A stretch of DNA of 64,000 bases, taken from assembly GCA_002213445.1 (NCBI GenBank), contig NJIE01000017.1, positions 186,001-250,000 on the forward strand, read 5' to 3'. The position numbers and the translations under genes were made by a program. This DNA is from Xenophilus sp. AP218F. Lineage in GTDB: Bacteria > Pseudomonadota > Gammaproteobacteria > Burkholderiales > Chromobacteriaceae. Positions 45,462-56,607 of this stretch are shown here, one piece after another. The notes beneath the pieces are model-generated. The model searched no databases and was not told where the DNA came from. It saw nothing but the letters and a program-made list of their open reading frames with translations. The number at the start of each line of letters is the position of its first letter. Position 1 is the first letter of the stretch.

Positions 45462-45618
45462 CGGCAAGCGGGTTGGGCCGGTCGCCTGGGCCAGGGCGTT
45501 GTGACAGGCATTGAAAGACATTCGCTCGACGACAAGGGCGGAGCCTTTCGGGCGGGTCGCCCGCGGTTGGACGGCCTGTGTGTAACCTCTTGGTTCAAGA
45601 AACATCCAAGGAAGCCCT

Positions 45619-45993
45619 ATGCAGAAGCAAAGACCGAAGCATCTGGATCTGGCCAAGATCAGGCTGCCGATTCCCGGCATCGTCTCGATCTTGCACCGGG
45701 TCAGCGGTGTGGCGCTCTTCTTTTCCCTCCCGTTGTTGATTTACCTGCTGCACGGTTCGCTCAGTTCGGCCGAATCGTTTGAAACCTACCGCGCCGTGGT
45801 GGCCAATCCGCTGATGAAGCTGGTGCTGCTGGGCTTGCTGTGGGCGTATCTGCACCACGCCTGCGCCGGTATCCGTTTTCTCCTCCTCGACATTCACAAG
45901 GGCCTGGAATTGCAAACGGCCCGCGCCACCGCCAAGACCGTGATGGTGATCAGCCTGGCGCTGACGGTGGTTCTGGGAGTTGCCCTATGGTAA
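45619..45993 (+). CDS. sdhC: Succinate dehydrogenase cytochrome b556 subunit
   Basis: 124 residues with three membrane helices. The signature RLPIPGIVSILHRVSGVALF (quinone-site Ser/Arg region) and the haem-ligand His region WAYLHHACAGIRFLLLD are clear. It anchors SdhAB in the inner membrane and forms the ubiquinone site with SdhD. A CAAGGAAG Shine-Dalgarno precedes the ATG. It overlaps sdhD by 7 bases. Confidence 0.95.
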   Translation: MQKQRPKHLDLAKIRLPIPGIVSILHRVSGVALFFSLPLLIYLLHGSLSSAESFETYRAVVANPLMKLVLLGLLWAYLHHACAGIRFLLLDIHKGLELQTARATAKTVMVISLALTVVLGVALW

Positions 45994-46331
45994 ATCGCGA
46001 CGTTGTCGGCGCCGGCTATGGCCTGCGCGACTGGATCATGCAGCGGGTCACCGCTGTGATCATGCTGGCCTACACCGTGGCCCTGGTGCTGTTCCTGCTG
46101 GCGATGCCGGCCGGCTACGAAGGCTGGAAGGCCCTGTTCGACCAGACCTGGGTGAAAGTGCTGACCCAGACCACGCTGCTGGCGCTGTTCCTGCACGTGT
46201 GGGTGGGCATCCGCGACGTGTGGATGGACTACGTCAAGCCGGTGGGGCTGCGCCTCTCGCTGCACGTGTTCACCATCGTCTGGCTGGTTTCCTGTTTTAT
46301 CTATTCCGTTAAAGTGGTCTGGGGGCTGTAA
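45987..46331 (+). CDS. sdhD: Succinate dehydrogenase membrane anchor subunit
   Basis: 114 residues from the ATG at 45987 ([16 protein letters not shown]), overlapping sdhC by 7 bases. Three membrane helices; [17 protein letters not shown] and the haem-region [18 protein letters not shown] are typical of SdhD. Its stop overlaps the sdhA ATG by one base, indicating coupled translation. Confidence 0.95.
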   Translation: MVNRDVVGAGYGLRDWIMQRVTAVIMLAYTVALVLFLLAMPAGYEGWKALFDQTWVKVLTQTTLLALFLHVWVGIRDVWMDYVKPVGLRLSLHVFTIVWLVSCFIYSVKVVWGL

Positions 46332-48103
46332 TGGGTATTCCTGTTCGTCATTTTGATGCCGTCATCGTTGGGGCGGGCGGCGCGGGGATGCGCGCGGCCT
46401 TGCAACTGTCCGAGGCTGGTCTGAAAACCGCCGTGCTGTCCAAGGTGTTCCCGACTCGCTCCCACACCGTCGCCGCCCAGGGCGGCGTGTCCGCCTCGCT
46501 CGGCAATTCCGAGGAGGATCACTGGCACTGGCACATGTACGACACCGTCAAGGGATCGGACTGGCTGGGCGACCAGGACGCCATCGAATTCATGTGTCGC
46601 GAAGCGCCGAAAGTGGTAGTGGAGCTGGAGCATTTCGGCATGCCGTTCGACCGCAACGCCGACGGCACCATCTACCAGCGCCCGTTCGGCGGCCACATGT
46701 CCAATTTCGGCGAAAAGCCGGTGCGCCGCGCCTGCGCCGCCGCCGACCGCACCGGCCACGCCATGCTGCACGCGCTGTACCAGCGCAATGTGCGCGCCAA
46801 CACCCACTTCTTCGTCGAGTGGATGGCGCTGGACCTGATCCGCGACGCCGAAGGCCGCGTGCAGGGCGTGGTGGCCATGGAAATGGAAACCTCGGAAATC
46901 GTCGTGTTCCAGGCCAAGGCCACCCTGTTCGCCACCGGCGGAGCCGGCCGCATCTTCGCGTCCTCCACCAACGCCTTCATCAATACCGGCGACGGCATCG
47001 GCATGGCGGCGCGCGCCGGCATCCCGCTGGAAGACATGGAGTTCTGGCAGTTCCACCCGACCGGCGTGGCCGGCGCGGGCGTGCTGATCACCGAAGGCGT
47101 GCGCGGCGAAGGCGGCATCCTGCGCAACAGCGCGGGCGAACGCTTCATGGAGCGCTACGCGCCCAACGCCAAGGACCTGGCCTCCCGCGACGTGGTGTCG
47201 CGCGCCATGGTCACCGAGATCAACGAAGGCCGCGGGTGCGGTCCGAACAAGGATCACGTGCTGCTCGACATCACCCACCTCGACCCCGAGGTGATCATGT
47301 CCAAGCTGCCGGGCATCCGCGAAATCTCGATCAAGTTCGCCGGCGTCGATCCGATCAAGGCACCGATTCCGGTGGTGCCGACCTGCCACTACCAGATGGG
47401 CGGCATCCCCACCAATTACCACGGCGAAGTGGTGGTGCACGGCGAGCCGGTGCAAGGCTTCTACGCCGCCGGCGAATGCGCGTGCGCCTCGGTGCACGGC
47501 GCCAACCGCCTGGGCACCAACTCGCTGCTCGACCTCCTGGTCTTCGGCAAGAGCTCGGCCAACTCGATGATCGAATTCATCAAGCGCCAGCCGGAAGACC
47601 TGCCGGCGCTGGCGCTGGCCGATGTCGAGCGTTCCGTCGCCCGCGTTGAGCGCCTGGACAAGCAGACCGGCGGCGTGCAGGTCAACGACGCGCGCTCGGC
47701 CCTGCAGCGCACCATGCAGGCCCACTGCGGCGTGTTCCGCTTCAAGGACATGCTGGAAGAGGGCGTCAAGAAGATCCTGGAAGTGGAGCAGATGGTTGCC
47801 CGCACCGAGATCGGCGACAAGTCCAAGGTGTTCAACACCGCGCGCATCGAGGCGCTGGAGCTGGACAACCTGATCGAAGTGGCCAAGGCCACCATGATCT
47901 CGGCCAACGCCCGCACCGAGAGCCGCGGCGCCCACGTGCGCGACGACGCCAAGGATACCGAGGAAACCCCGAACGGCCGTGACGACAAGAACTGGCTGAA
48001 GCACACGCTGTGGTTCCGCGACGGCAACCGTCTGGAATACAAGCCGGTGAACCTCAAGCCGCTGACCGTCGATACGATCGCCTTGAAGACCCGTTCCTAC
48101 TAA
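46331..48103 (+). CDS. sdhA: Succinate dehydrogenase flavoprotein subunit
   Basis: 590 residues. It has the FAD dinucleotide motif [14 protein letters not shown], the covalent-FAD His in [15 protein letters not shown], the QFHPTG substrate region and the active-site Arg in SRAMVTEI. The C-terminal helical domain ends with the [11 protein letters not shown] stretch. It oxidises succinate to fumarate and passes electrons to SdhB. FAD attachment should need SdhE, which is encoded two genes downstream. Confidence 0.98.
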   Translation: MGIPVRHFDAVIVGAGGAGMRAALQLSEAGLKTAVLSKVFPTRSHTVAAQGGVSASLGNSEEDHWHWHMYDTVKGSDWLGDQDAIEFMCREAPKVVVELEHFGMPFDRNADGTIYQRPFGGHMSNFGEKPVRRACAAADRTGHAMLHALYQRNVRANTHFFVEWMALDLIRDAEGRVQGVVAMEMETSEIVVFQAKATLFATGGAGRIFASSTNAFINTGDGIGMAARAGIPLEDMEFWQFHPTGVAGAGVLITEGVRGEGGILRNSAGERFMERYAPNAKDLASRDVVSRAMVTEINEGRGCGPNKDHVLLDITHLDPEVIMSKLPGIREISIKFAGVDPIKAPIPVVPTCHYQMGGIPTNYHGEVVVHGEPVQGFYAAGECACASVHGANRLGTNSLLDLLVFGKSSANSMIEFIKRQPEDLPALALADVERSVARVERLDKQTGGVQVNDARSALQRTMQAHCGVFRFKDMLEEGVKKILEVEQMVARTEIGDKSKVFNTARIEALELDNLIEVAKATMISANARTESRGAHVRDDAKDTEETPNGRDDKNWLKHTLWFRDGNRLEYKPVNLKPLTVDTIALKTRSY

Positions 48104-48117
48104 GGGTTGACCCAGAG

Positions 48118-48828
48118 ATGACTACCGAAACCGTCAAATTCCGCATCTACCGTTACAACCCGGAACAGGATGCCAAGCCGTACATGCAGGACATCAGCGT
48201 GGAGATGGACGCCACCGAGCACAAGCTGCTGGATGCCCTGGTCAAGCTGAAGGTCAAGGACGACACGCTGAGCTTCCGTCGTTCCTGTCGCGAAGGCGTT
48301 TGCGGCTCCGATGCCATGAACATCAACGGCAAGAATGGTCTGGCCTGTCTCACCGATTTCCGCAGCCTGAAGCAGCCCATCGAGCTGCGCCCGCTGCCCG
48401 GCCTGCCGGTCGTCCGCGACCTGATCGTGGACATGACCCAGTTTTTCAAGCAATACCACTCGATCAAGCCGTACGTGATCAACGACACGCCGCCGCCGGA
48501 GCGCGAGCGCAAGCAGTCGCCGGAGGACCGCAAGGAGCTGGACGGTCTTTACGAGTGCATCCTGTGCGCCTGCTGCTCGACCTCCTGCCCGTCGTTCTGG
48601 TGGAATCCGGACAAGTTCGTCGGCCCGGCCGGCCTCTTGGCCGCCTACCGCTTCATCGCGGACACCCGCGACGAGGCCACCAGCGAGCGTCTGGACAATC
48701 TGGAAGACCCGTATCGCCTGTTCCGCTGCCACACCATCATGAATTGCGTCGACGTATGCCCCAAGGGTCTCAACCCGACCAAGGCTATCGGCAAGATCAA
48801 GGATCTGATGGTAAGGCGCGCGGTATGA
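48118..48828 (+). CDS. sdhB: Succinate dehydrogenase iron-sulfur subunit
   Basis: 236 residues from the ATG at 48118. [2Fe-2S] ligands are in CREGVCGSDAMNI, [4Fe-4S] ligands in CILCACCSTSCPSFW and [3Fe-4S] ligands in CHTIMNCVDVCPKGLNP. It transfers electrons from FAD to the quinone site. An upstream in-frame ATG within sdhA is rejected. The stop overlaps the sdhE start (ATGA). Confidence 0.98.
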   Translation: MTTETVKFRIYRYNPEQDAKPYMQDISVEMDATEHKLLDALVKLKVKDDTLSFRRSCREGVCGSDAMNINGKNGLACLTDFRSLKQPIELRPLPGLPVVRDLIVDMTQFFKQYHSIKPYVINDTPPPERERKQSPEDRKELDGLYECILCACCSTSCPSFWWNPDKFVGPAGLLAAYRFIADTRDEATSERLDNLEDPYRLFRCHTIMNCVDVCPKGLNPTKAIGKIKDLMVRRAV

Positions 48829-49073
48829 CGGCCTACGATCCGATTGAGCTCAAACGGATCCGCTGGCGGTCGCGCCGCGGCTTGCTGGAGCTGGACCTGG
48901 TGCTGGAGAAGTTCTTCGCCGGCCCCTTCGACCAGCTCCCGCCGGCCCAGATCGAAGCTTACCGGCGGCTGCTGGACCTGCCCGACACCGATTTTCTGGA
49001 CGTGGTGAACGACAAGGCGGATCTGGACGATCCGGAAGAGATGGCTATCGTGGCGATCTTGCGATCGCTGTGA
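48825..49073 (+). CDS. sdhE: FAD assembly factor SdhE
   Basis: 82 residues, the normal length of the family. It contains the diagnostic RGxxE motif (SRRGLLELDLVL) and a compact helical fold. It promotes covalent flavinylation of SdhA. It overlaps sdhB by 4 bases, so it is made together with its client. Confidence 0.94.
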   Translation: MTAYDPIELKRIRWRSRRGLLELDLVLEKFFAGPFDQLPPAQIEAYRRLLDLPDTDFLDVVNDKADLDDPEEMAIVAILRSL

Positions 49074-49124
49074 CAGTCGCCGCACCATTCTAATTACAAC
49101 GACAAACTGACTGGGAGTATTGCT

Positions 49125-50414
49125 GTGGAAACTAATCGCAAAGTCACGCTCAGCTACAACGAGGGCAAGGACACCCTGGATTTGCCGATCCTGGGGGGCT
49201 CGCTGGGTCCGGATGTGGTCGACATCCGTTCCTTCGGCAAAACCGGCATGTTCACGTTTGACCCGGGTTTCCTGGCCACCGCCAGCTGCGAATCCGGCAT
49301 CACCTTCATCGACGGCGATCTGGGCCAGCTCTACTATCGCGGCTACCCGATCGAGCAACTGGCTGAGAAGAGCGACTACCTGGAAGTGTGCTACCTGCTG
49401 CTCAACGGCGAACTGCCGACCGCGGCGCAGCGCAAGGAATTCGAGCGCGGCATCATGCGCCACAACATGCTGCACGACCAGCTGATGAGCCTATTCAAGG
49501 GTTTCCGCCGCGACGCGCACCCGATGGCGGTGATGGTGGGCGTGGTGGGGGCGCTGTCCGCCTTCTACCATGACTCGCTGGACATCTCCAATCCGGAACA
49601 CCGTCGCATTTCGGCGCATCGCCTGATCGCTAAGCTGCCGACCATCGCCGCCCAGGCTTACCGCTACAACAAGGGCCTGCCGTTCTCGTATCCGAAGAAC
49701 GGCCTGACCTACGCGGAAAACTTCCTGCACATGATGTTCTCCACCCCGTGCGAAGAGTACAAGGTGAATCCGGTGCTCGCTCGCGCCATGGACCGCATCT
49801 TCACCCTGCACGCCGACCACGAGCAGAACGCGTCTACCTCTACCGTGCGTCTGGCCGGCTCCTCCGGCGCCAACCCGTTCGCGTGCATCGCCGCCGGCAT
49901 CGCCTGCCTGTGGGGCCCGTCCCACGGCGGCGCCAACGAAGCCGTGCTGAAGATGCTGGACGAGATCGGCTCCGTCGACAACGTGGCCGAATTCATGCAG
50001 GGCGTGAAGGACAAGCGCTACAAGCTGATGGGCTTCGGCCACCGCGTCTACAAGAACATGGACCCGCGCGCCGCCATCATGAAGCAGACCTGCGACGAAG
50101 TGCTGCGCGAACTGGGCCTGGGCGACAGCCCCAAGTTCAAGCTGGCCATGGAGCTGGAAAAGATCGCGCTGTCCGACCCGTACTTCATCGAGCGCAAGCT
50201 GTACCCGAACGTGGACTTCTACTCCGGCATCGTGCTGTCCGCCATCGGCATTCCGGTATCGATGTTCACCCCGATCTTCGCGCTGGCCCGCACCGTGGGC
50301 TGGATCGCGCACTGGAATGAAATGATCGGCGATCCGGGCATGAAGATCGGCCGCCCGCGCCAGTTGTACACCGGCGCGCCGCGACGCGATTTCATCGAAG
50401 TAAGCAAGCGCTAA
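49125..50414 (+). CDS. gltA: Citrate synthase
   Basis: 429 residues, start GTG at 49125 preceded by CTGGGAG. The active-site residues sit in [11 protein letters not shown] (His), [14 protein letters not shown] (His) and the Asp region near SGIVLSAIG, as in type II hexameric enzymes of Gram-negative bacteria, which are inhibited by NADH. It condenses acetyl-CoA and oxaloacetate. A strong terminator follows, so the sdh-gltA block and the suc block may be separate transcripts. Confidence 0.97.
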   Translation: METNRKVTLSYNEGKDTLDLPILGGSLGPDVVDIRSFGKTGMFTFDPGFLATASCESGITFIDGDLGQLYYRGYPIEQLAEKSDYLEVCYLLLNGELPTAAQRKEFERGIMRHNMLHDQLMSLFKGFRRDAHPMAVMVGVVGALSAFYHDSLDISNPEHRRISAHRLIAKLPTIAAQAYRYNKGLPFSYPKNGLTYAENFLHMMFSTPCEEYKVNPVLARAMDRIFTLHADHEQNASTSTVRLAGSSGANPFACIAAGIACLWGPSHGGANEAVLKMLDEIGSVDNVAEFMQGVKDKRYKLMGFGHRVYKNMDPRAAIMKQTCDEVLRELGLGDSPKFKLAMELEKIALSDPYFIERKLYPNVDFYSGIVLSAIGIPVSMFTPIFALARTVGWIAHWNEMIGDPGMKIGRPRQLYTGAPRRDFIEVSKR

Positions 50415-50426
50415 GCGCGAAACGGG

Positions 50427-50462
50427 GGTTGGCTGAAGGGGGGCTTCAGCCAGCCTTTTTTT
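50427..50462 (+). terminator. Rho-independent terminator after gltA
   Basis: A 12-bp stem GGTTGGCTGAAG/CTTCAGCCAGCC (one G-T pair) with a G-rich loop and seven Ts, 13 bases after the gltA stop. Confidence 0.92.
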
Positions 50463-50550
50463 CCGGCCGCAAGGCCCAGAACGCTACGGCAAAGCCGGCT
50501 TTTCCCTAGCGCTTTGACATGCTGCAACAGACACAACAAAGGGTAGTCCC

Positions 50551-53379
50551 ATGATGCAATCCATGTACAGTCATTCCTACCTGTTCGGTGGGAATGCACC
50601 GTTCATCGAGGAGCTGTACGAACAGTACCTCGCCGATGCCAACGCCGTGCCGCAGGAATGGCGCGAGTATTTCGACAAGCTGGCGCAGTCGCCGGGCGCC
50701 GCCGAGCGCGACGTGCCGCACCAGCCGATCCAGGAGTCCTTCATCCAGCTGGCCAAAAAGCCGGCGGTGGGCCAGCGCAGCAGCGCGGTGGGCGACTGGG
50801 AGTCGATGCAGAAGCAGGTCGGCGTGCTCAAGCTGATCTCGGCGTACCGGGTGCTGGGTTCGCGTCAGGCCAACCTCGACCCGCTGCGGCGCATGGACCA
50901 GCAAACCATCCGCGAGCTGGATCTGGCTACCCACGGCCTCACCGACGCCGACATGGCGGTGCAGTTCAACGTCGGCTCGCTGGTCGGCCCGCAAAAACTG
51001 CCGCTGTCCGACATCCTTGCCCGGCTGAAGCAGACTTACTGCGGCAATATCGGCGTCGAGTACATGCACATCACCACCTCGGCTGAAAAGAACTGGGTGA
51101 AGAAGCGCTTCGAGGGCGACCTGTCCACGCCGCATTACGACGCGGCCAAGAAGCTGCGCATCCTCAAGCAGATCACCGCCGCCGAGACGCTGGAACGCTA
51201 TCTGCACACCAAATACGTCGGCCAGAAGCGCTTCTCGCTGGAAGGCGGCGAGTCCGCCATCGCCGCGCTGGATCATCTGATCCACAATGCCACCGCGCAG
51301 GGCGTGCAGGAGCTGATCATCGGCATGGCCCACCGCGGCCGCCTGAACGTGCTGGTCAACACCCTGGGCAAGCAGCCGCGCGACCTGTTCGCAGAATTCG
51401 AAGGCAAGGCCGCCCAGCAGCTGGCCTCCGGCGACGTCAAGTACCACATGGGCTTCTCGTCCGACATCCCGACCGCCAACGGCCCGATGCACGTGTCGCT
51501 GGCGTTCAACCCCTCGCACCTGGAAATCGTCAACCCGGTGGTGGAAGGCTCGGTCCGCGCCCGCCAGCAGCGCCGCAAGGACAGCGAGCGCAAGACCGCG
51601 GTGCCGGTGCTGATCCACGGCGACTCCGCCTTCGGCGGCCTGGGCGTCAACCAGGGCACCTTCAACCTGTCGCAGACCCGCGGCTACGGCACCGGCGGCA
51701 CGCTGCACATCGTCATCAACAACCAGGTCGGCTTCACCACCTCGGACACCCGCGACATGCGCTCGACGCTGTACTGCACCGACGTGGCCAAGATGGTGGA
51801 AGCGCCGATCTTCCACGTCAACGGCGACGATCCGGAAGCCGTCTGCTACGTGATGCAGGCCGCGCTCGACTACCGCATGACCTTCAAGAAGGACGTGGTC
51901 ATCGATCTGGTCTGCTACCGCAAGCTGGGCCACAACGAGGGCGACGACCCGTTCCTGACCCAGCCGATGATGTACAAGAAGATCGCCAAGCATCAGGGCG
52001 TGCGCGCCATGTACGCCGAGCGTCTGGTGCAGGAGGGCGTGCTGAGCGCCGAACAGGCCGAAGCGCTGATCCAGGCTTACCGCGACGCGCTGGACAAGGG
52101 CGAACACGTCGAGCAGACCGCGCTGACCAACTACAAGCGCGAACACGCGCTGGACTGGAGCCAGTACCTCGGCACCCACTGGGCGCACCCCACCGACACG
52201 TCCTTGCCGCAGGCCGACATCCAGCGCCTGACCGACAAGTTCACCACCCTGCCGGAAGGCTTCAAGCTGCACCCGACGGTGCAGAAGGTGCTGGCCGCCC
52301 GCAAGGCGATGGCCGCCGGCGAGCAGAACGCCGACTGGGGCATGGCCGAGACGCTGGCCTACGCCTCCCTGGTGACCAACGGCTTCGGCGTGCGCATCTC
52401 CGGCGAAGACTCCGGCCGCGGCACCTTCAGTCACCGCCACGCCGTGCTGCACGACCAGAACCGCGAACGCTGGGACCAGGGCGCTTATGTGCCGCTGCGC
52501 AATATGTCCGAGAATCAGGCCGATTTTCTGGTGATCGACTCCATTCTCAACGAGGAAGCGGTGCTGGCCTACGAGTACGGCTACGCCTGCTCGGCGCCTG
52601 ACCAGCTGGTGATCTGGGAAGCCCAGTTCGGCGACTTCGCCAACGGCGCCCAGGTGGCCATCGACCAGTTCATTTCTTCCGGCGAAACCAAGTGGGGCCG
52701 CCTGTGCGGCCTGACCACCATCCTGCCGCACGGCTACGACGGCCAGGGGCCGGAGCACTCCTCCGCCCGCGTCGAGCGCTGGCTGCAACTGTGCGCCGAG
52801 CACAATATGCAGATCGTGATGCCGTCCGAGGCCGCGCAGATGTTCCACCTGCTGCGCCGCCAGGTGCTGCGTCCGTACCGCAAGCCGCTGGTGATCTTCC
52901 TGTCCAAGCGCCTGCTGCGCTTCAAGGACTCGATGAGCCCGATCGAAGCCTTCACCAGCGGCAGCTTCCGCCCGGTGATCGGCGACGCCGTGGTGCAGGA
53001 CGTCAAGAAGGTGAAGCGGGTGCTCCTGTGCGCCGGCCAGGTGTATTACGACCTCGCCGCCGGCCGCAAGGAGCGCGGACTGGAAGACGACATCGCCATC
53101 GTGCGCATCGAGCAGCTGTACCCCTTCCCGACCGAGCAGGTGGCTGCCGAGCTGGCGCGCTTCTCGCAGGCCAAGGAAGTGATGTGGGTGCAGGAAGAGC
53201 CGCGCAACCAGGGCGCCTGGTACCAGATTCGCCACCGCCTGGAAGGCCTGCTGGTCGGCAAGCAGCAACTGTCGTTCGCCGGCCGCCCGTCGTCTGCCTC
53301 GCCGGCGGTGGGATATATGAGCAAGCACGTCGCCCAGTTGAAGGCCTTCGTCGAAGAAGCCATGTCGGTCGCCCGCTGA
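50551..53379 (+). CDS. sucA: 2-oxoglutarate dehydrogenase E1 component
   Basis: 942 residues. The N-terminal E1o segment is [23 protein letters not shown]-binding and catalytic stretches include [30 protein letters not shown] and [14 protein letters not shown]. The C-terminal transketolase-like region contains [19 protein letters not shown]. It decarboxylates 2-oxoglutarate and passes succinyl to the E2 lipoyl group. The 136 bases between gltA and sucA contain the gltA terminator and so probably a separate promoter, though I cannot pinpoint it. Confidence 0.98.
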   Translation: MMQSMYSHSYLFGGNAPFIEELYEQYLADANAVPQEWREYFDKLAQSPGAAERDVPHQPIQESFIQLAKKPAVGQRSSAVGDWESMQKQVGVLKLISAYRVLGSRQANLDPLRRMDQQTIRELDLATHGLTDADMAVQFNVGSLVGPQKLPLSDILARLKQTYCGNIGVEYMHITTSAEKNWVKKRFEGDLSTPHYDAAKKLRILKQITAAETLERYLHTKYVGQKRFSLEGGESAIAALDHLIHNATAQGVQELIIGMAHRGRLNVLVNTLGKQPRDLFAEFEGKAAQQLASGDVKYHMGFSSDIPTANGPMHVSLAFNPSHLEIVNPVVEGSVRARQQRRKDSERKTAVPVLIHGDSAFGGLGVNQGTFNLSQTRGYGTGGTLHIVINNQVGFTTSDTRDMRSTLYCTDVAKMVEAPIFHVNGDDPEAVCYVMQAALDYRMTFKKDVVIDLVCYRKLGHNEGDDPFLTQPMMYKKIAKHQGVRAMYAERLVQEGVLSAEQAEALIQAYRDALDKGEHVEQTALTNYKREHALDWSQYLGTHWAHPTDTSLPQADIQRLTDKFTTLPEGFKLHPTVQKVLAARKAMAAGEQNADWGMAETLAYASLVTNGFGVRISGEDSGRGTFSHRHAVLHDQNRERWDQGAYVPLRNMSENQADFLVIDSILNEEAVLAYEYGYACSAPDQLVIWEAQFGDFANGAQVAIDQFISSGETKWGRLCGLTTILPHGYDGQGPEHSSARVERWLQLCAEHNMQIVMPSEAAQMFHLLRRQVLRPYRKPLVIFLSKRLLRFKDSMSPIEAFTSGSFRPVIGDAVVQDVKKVKRVLLCAGQVYYDLAAGRKERGLEDDIAIVRIEQLYPFPTEQVAAELARFSQAKEVMWVQEEPRNQGAWYQIRHRLEGLLVGKQQLSFAGRPSSASPAVGYMSKHVAQLKAFVEEAMSVAR

Positions 53380-53395
53380 GTCACGAATGAGAACA

Positions 53396-53416
53396 GGGGC
53401 GGCCATGCGCCGCCCC
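53396..53416 (+). promoter_or_regulatory. Intercistronic hairpin between sucA and sucB
   Basis: GGGGCGGC/GCCGCCCC (8-bp stem, 5-base loop CATGC) ends 4 bases before the GGAGAAG Shine-Dalgarno of sucB. There is no T-run, so it is more likely a processing or stability element than a terminator. Confidence 0.45.
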
Positions 53417-53431
53417 GTCATGGAGAAGAAC

Positions 53432-54682
53432 ATGCTGATTGAAGTCAAAGTCCCGCAACTGCCCGAGTCCGTTTCCGAAGCCACGCTGATGAGCTGGCAC
53501 AAGAAGGTGGGCGAATACGTCAACCGCGACGAAAACCTGATCGATCTGGAAACCGACAAGGTGGTGCTGGAGTTGCCCGCGCCGCAAGCCGGCGTGCTGG
53601 TGCAGATCGTCGAGCAGGACGGCGCCACCGTCGTGTCCGGCCAGCTGATCGCCCAGATCGACACCGCCGCCAAGGCCGGCGACGTGGCCGCGCCGGCCAC
53701 CGCCGCAGACTTCGCGCCGGGCGCCATCGGCTTCGGCACCGCCGTGGCCGCGCGCGAACCGGCGGCCATGCCGTCCGCTGCCAAGCTCGCCGCCGAAGCT
53801 GGCGTCGACCTGGGCAAGGTGGCAGGCTCCGGTCGCGACGGCCGCATCCTGAAGGAAGACGTGCAGGCAGCCGCCAAGCCGGCCGCGCCGTCGCAGGCCG
53901 GCCCGGTGCTGAGCGCCGCCCCGGCAGGCGCGGCCCTGGCCGCCACCCCGGCGGCGGTCAACGTGGCCGGCATCCTCGGCGAGCGTCCGGAGCAGAGCGT
54001 GCCGATGTCGCGGCTGCGCCAGCGCGTGGCCGAACGCCTGGTGATGAGCCAGCAGACCAACGCCATCCTCACCACCTTCAACGAAGTGAACATGAAGCCG
54101 GTGATGGACCTGCGCAACAAGTACAAGGAGAAGTTCGAGAAGGAGCACGGCGTCAAGCTGGGCTTCATGGGCTTCTTCGTCAAGGCCGTGGTGTCGGCGC
54201 TGAAGAAGTATCCGATCGTCAACGCCTCGGTGGACGGCAACAACATCATCTATCACGGCTACTTCGACATCGGCGTGGCGGTAGGCAGCCCGCGCGGCCT
54301 GGTGGTGCCGGTGATCCGCAACGCCGACCAGCTCTCGCTGGCCGACATCGAGAAACAGATCGCCGACTTCGGCAAGCGCGCCCAGGAAGGCAAGCTGACC
54401 GTGGAAGAGCTGACCGGCGGCACCTACACCATCTCCAACGGCGGCACCTTCGGCTCGATGATGTCCACTCCGATCATCAACCCGCCGCAGTCCGCCATCC
54501 TCGGCATGCACGCCACCAAGGAACGGGCGGTGGTTGAGAACGGTCAAGTGGTGGTGCGTCCGATGATGTATCTTGCCCAGTCCTACGATCACCGCATCAT
54601 CGACGGTCGCGAAGCGGTTCTGAGCCTGGTGGCGATCAAGGACGCGATCGAAGACCCGGCTCGCCTGATCCTCGACCTGTAA
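53432..54682 (+). CDS. sucB: 2-oxoglutarate dehydrogenase E2 (dihydrolipoyllysine succinyltransferase)
   Basis: 416 residues from [18 protein letters not shown] just upstream fixes this start over three earlier in-frame ATGs. The lipoyl domain (1-75) has Lys43 in [10 protein letters not shown]. An Ala/Pro linker is followed by the peripheral-subunit-binding domain (about 114-150), a second Ala/Pro linker and the catalytic domain (about 185-416) with the active-site [13 protein letters not shown]. It forms the core of the complex and transfers succinyl to CoA. Confidence 0.97.
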   Translation: MLIEVKVPQLPESVSEATLMSWHKKVGEYVNRDENLIDLETDKVVLELPAPQAGVLVQIVEQDGATVVSGQLIAQIDTAAKAGDVAAPATAADFAPGAIGFGTAVAAREPAAMPSAAKLAAEAGVDLGKVAGSGRDGRILKEDVQAAAKPAAPSQAGPVLSAAPAGAALAATPAAVNVAGILGERPEQSVPMSRLRQRVAERLVMSQQTNAILTTFNEVNMKPVMDLRNKYKEKFEKEHGVKLGFMGFFVKAVVSALKKYPIVNASVDGNNIIYHGYFDIGVAVGSPRGLVVPVIRNADQLSLADIEKQIADFGKRAQEGKLTVEELTGGTYTISNGGTFGSMMSTPIINPPQSAILGMHATKERAVVENGQVVVRPMMYLAQSYDHRIIDGREAVLSLVAIKDAIEDPARLILDL

Positions 54683-54741
54683 TGGCAACAGGCCGGGAGC
54701 ATGCTGCCGGCCTGTTTGAATTTGGTAAGAACGGAGTTGCA

Positions 54742-54924
54742 ATGAATTTGCCGGATTGGTTTTATGGTGTCGCGTCTATCCTGGCCGGCGTGATGATCTT
54801 CTTCCTCACCTGGAAGAAACGCCAGCGCGGCGTGCGCGAGGACAGGTACAACCTGATCGGCAAGCTGTTCATTGGGCTGTTCATGATCGCTTTCGGAGTC
54901 TTGCTGTTCAAGGCGGGCAAGTAG
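54742..54924 (+). CDS. Small two-helix membrane protein between sucB and lpdA
   Basis: 60 residues from the ATG at 54742, preceded by GGAG at good spacing. TM1 is at about 7-25 (WFYGVASILAGVMIFFLTW), followed by a short basic loop KKRQRGVREDRYN (26-38) and TM2 at about 40-57 (GKLFIGLFMIAFGVLLF). The basic loop predicts a cytoplasmic hairpin turn. It lies 59 bases after sucB on the same strand and is followed by a terminator before lpdA. I do not recognise a named family. Codon use and GC skew look native. It may tether or modulate a complex or be an unrelated passenger; its function is unknown. Confidence 0.75.
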   Translation: MNLPDWFYGVASILAGVMIFFLTWKKRQRGVREDRYNLIGKLFIGLFMIAFGVLLFKAGK

Positions 54925-54936
54925 CTTCGGGAGAAG

Positions 54937-54970
54937 CGGGGCGCGGATGCCTGATCCCCGCCCCGTTTTT
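54937..54970 (+). terminator. Terminator between the small membrane gene and lpdA
   Basis: CGGGGCGCGGA/TCCCCGCCCCG (10 of 11 pairs) with a 7-base loop and TTTTT, 12 bases after the small gene and 21 before lpdA. It would reduce, or separate, lpdA transcription from sucAB. Confidence 0.82.
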
Positions 54971-54990
54971 GGGAAACAAGGGAAAACACA

Positions 54991-56424
54991 ATGAGCCAAC
55001 AGTTTGACGTGGTAGTGATCGGCGGCGGCCCCGGCGGTTACGTCGCCGCCATCCGCGCGGCGCAGCTGGGTTTCAGCACCGCTTGCGTCGATGCCTTCAA
55101 GAATCCGGAAGGCAAGGCCAGCCTGGGCGGCACCTGCCTGAATGTCGGTTGCATCCCGTCCAAGGCGCTGCTGCAGTCGTCGGAAAACTTCCACGCGGTT
55201 CAGCACGATTTCGCCAAACACGGCATCAGCGTTGCCGGCGCCAAGATGGACGTCGGCCAGATGATCGCGCGCAAGACCGAGATCATCAACAAGAACGCCG
55301 CCGGCATCGGTTTCCTGTTCAAGAAGAACAAGGTGGCCAACATTCACGGCCTGGCCGCCTTCAAGGGCCGCCAGGGCGACAAGTGGCTGATCGAAGTCAC
55401 CGACGGCGGCAAGGTGGTGGATACGCTGGAGGCGGCGCAGGTGATCGTCGCCACCGGCTCCAGCCCGCGCCAGCTGCCGGGCCTCGCCACCGACAACCAT
55501 CTGGTGCTGGACAACGAAGGCGCGCTGGCGCTCTCCGCGGTGCCCAAGCGCCTGGGCGTGATCGGCGCCGGCGTGATCGGCCTGGAAATGGGTTCGGTGT
55601 GGAAGCGCCTTGGCGCGGAAGTGACCATTCTGGAAGCCGCGCCGACCTTCCTCGCCGCCGCCGACCAGCAGATCGCCAAGGAAGCGTTCAAGACGCTGAC
55701 CAAGGATACCGGTCTCGACATCAAGCTGGGCGTCAAGATCGGCGAGATCAAGGCGGGCAAGAAGGCCGTCACCGTCAATTACGAGCTGAACGGCGAAGCG
55801 GTCAAGGCCGATTTCGACAAGCTGATCGTCTCCATCGGCCGGGTGCCGAACACCCGGGGCCTGGGCGCGGAAGCGGTAGGCCTGCAGCTTGACGAGCGCG
55901 GCTTCGTCGCCGTGGACGAGCACTGCCGCACCAATCTGCCGGGCGTATGGGCGATCGGCGACGTGGTGCGCGGCCCGATGCTGGCGCACAAGGCGTCGGA
56001 AGAGGGCGTGGCGGTGGCCGAACGCATCGCCGGCCAGCAGCCGCACGTCGATTTCGGCGTGATTCCGTGGGTGATCTACACCTCGCCGGAAATCGCCTGG
56101 GTCGGCAAGACCGAAGAGCAGCTGAAGGCGGAAGGCGTCGAGTACAAGAAGGGCACCTCCGGTTTCGGCGCCAACGGCCGCGCGCTGGGCCTGGGCCAGG
56201 CGCAGGGCATGGTCAAGATCCTGGCCGACGCCAAGACCGACCGCATTCTCGGCCTGCACATGATCGGCCCGATGGTGTCCGAGCTGGTCAGCGAAGGCGT
56301 GGTGAGCATGGAGTTCAAGGCCGCCAGCGAAGACCTGGCGCGCATCATCCACGCCCACCCCTCGCTGTCGGAAGTGATTCACGAAGCCGCTCTCGCCGCC
56401 GACAAGCGCGCGCTGCACGGCTGA
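54991..56424 (+). CDS. lpdA: Dihydrolipoyl dehydrogenase (E3)
   Basis: 477 residues. FAD motif [20 protein letters not shown], redox-active disulfide in [19 protein letters not shown] motif [19 protein letters not shown], second FAD segment [16 protein letters not shown], and the C-terminal catalytic His-Glu region [13 protein letters not shown]. It reoxidises the dihydrolipoyl groups of SucB. Its position after a terminator hints at separate control, which fits E3 being shared with other 2-oxoacid complexes. Confidence 0.97.
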   Translation: MSQQFDVVVIGGGPGGYVAAIRAAQLGFSTACVDAFKNPEGKASLGGTCLNVGCIPSKALLQSSENFHAVQHDFAKHGISVAGAKMDVGQMIARKTEIINKNAAGIGFLFKKNKVANIHGLAAFKGRQGDKWLIEVTDGGKVVDTLEAAQVIVATGSSPRQLPGLATDNHLVLDNEGALALSAVPKRLGVIGAGVIGLEMGSVWKRLGAEVTILEAAPTFLAAADQQIAKEAFKTLTKDTGLDIKLGVKIGEIKAGKKAVTVNYELNGEAVKADFDKLIVSIGRVPNTRGLGAEAVGLQLDERGFVAVDEHCRTNLPGVWAIGDVVRGPMLAHKASEEGVAVAERIAGQQPHVDFGVIPWVIYTSPEIAWVGKTEEQLKAEGVEYKKGTSGFGANGRALGLGQAQGMVKILADAKTDRILGLHMIGPMVSELVSEGVVSMEFKAASEDLARIIHAHPSLSEVIHEAALAADKRALHG

Positions 56425-56607
56425 GTTTGAATAGCGAAGCAGCCGGTTGCGGCTCGTGTACAATGCGCACGACCCGACCGGTTAAGGCCCGGGCCGCCAG
56501 CGGGGGCTGGCCGGCCCGTGCCTGCATCAACAAGGTTTGGCAAGCGACCAAAGGAATAGAGGCAGAGGCGCATGCCCGCCATCCATTTCCCCGAAAGGAA
56601 ACCATAG

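Noticed and set aside
54589-56463. 624-residue minus-strand frame covering lpdA
   Set aside because: It is antisense to a clear dihydrolipoyl dehydrogenase and is dominated by Gly/His/Ala/Arg typical of antisense GC-rich frames.
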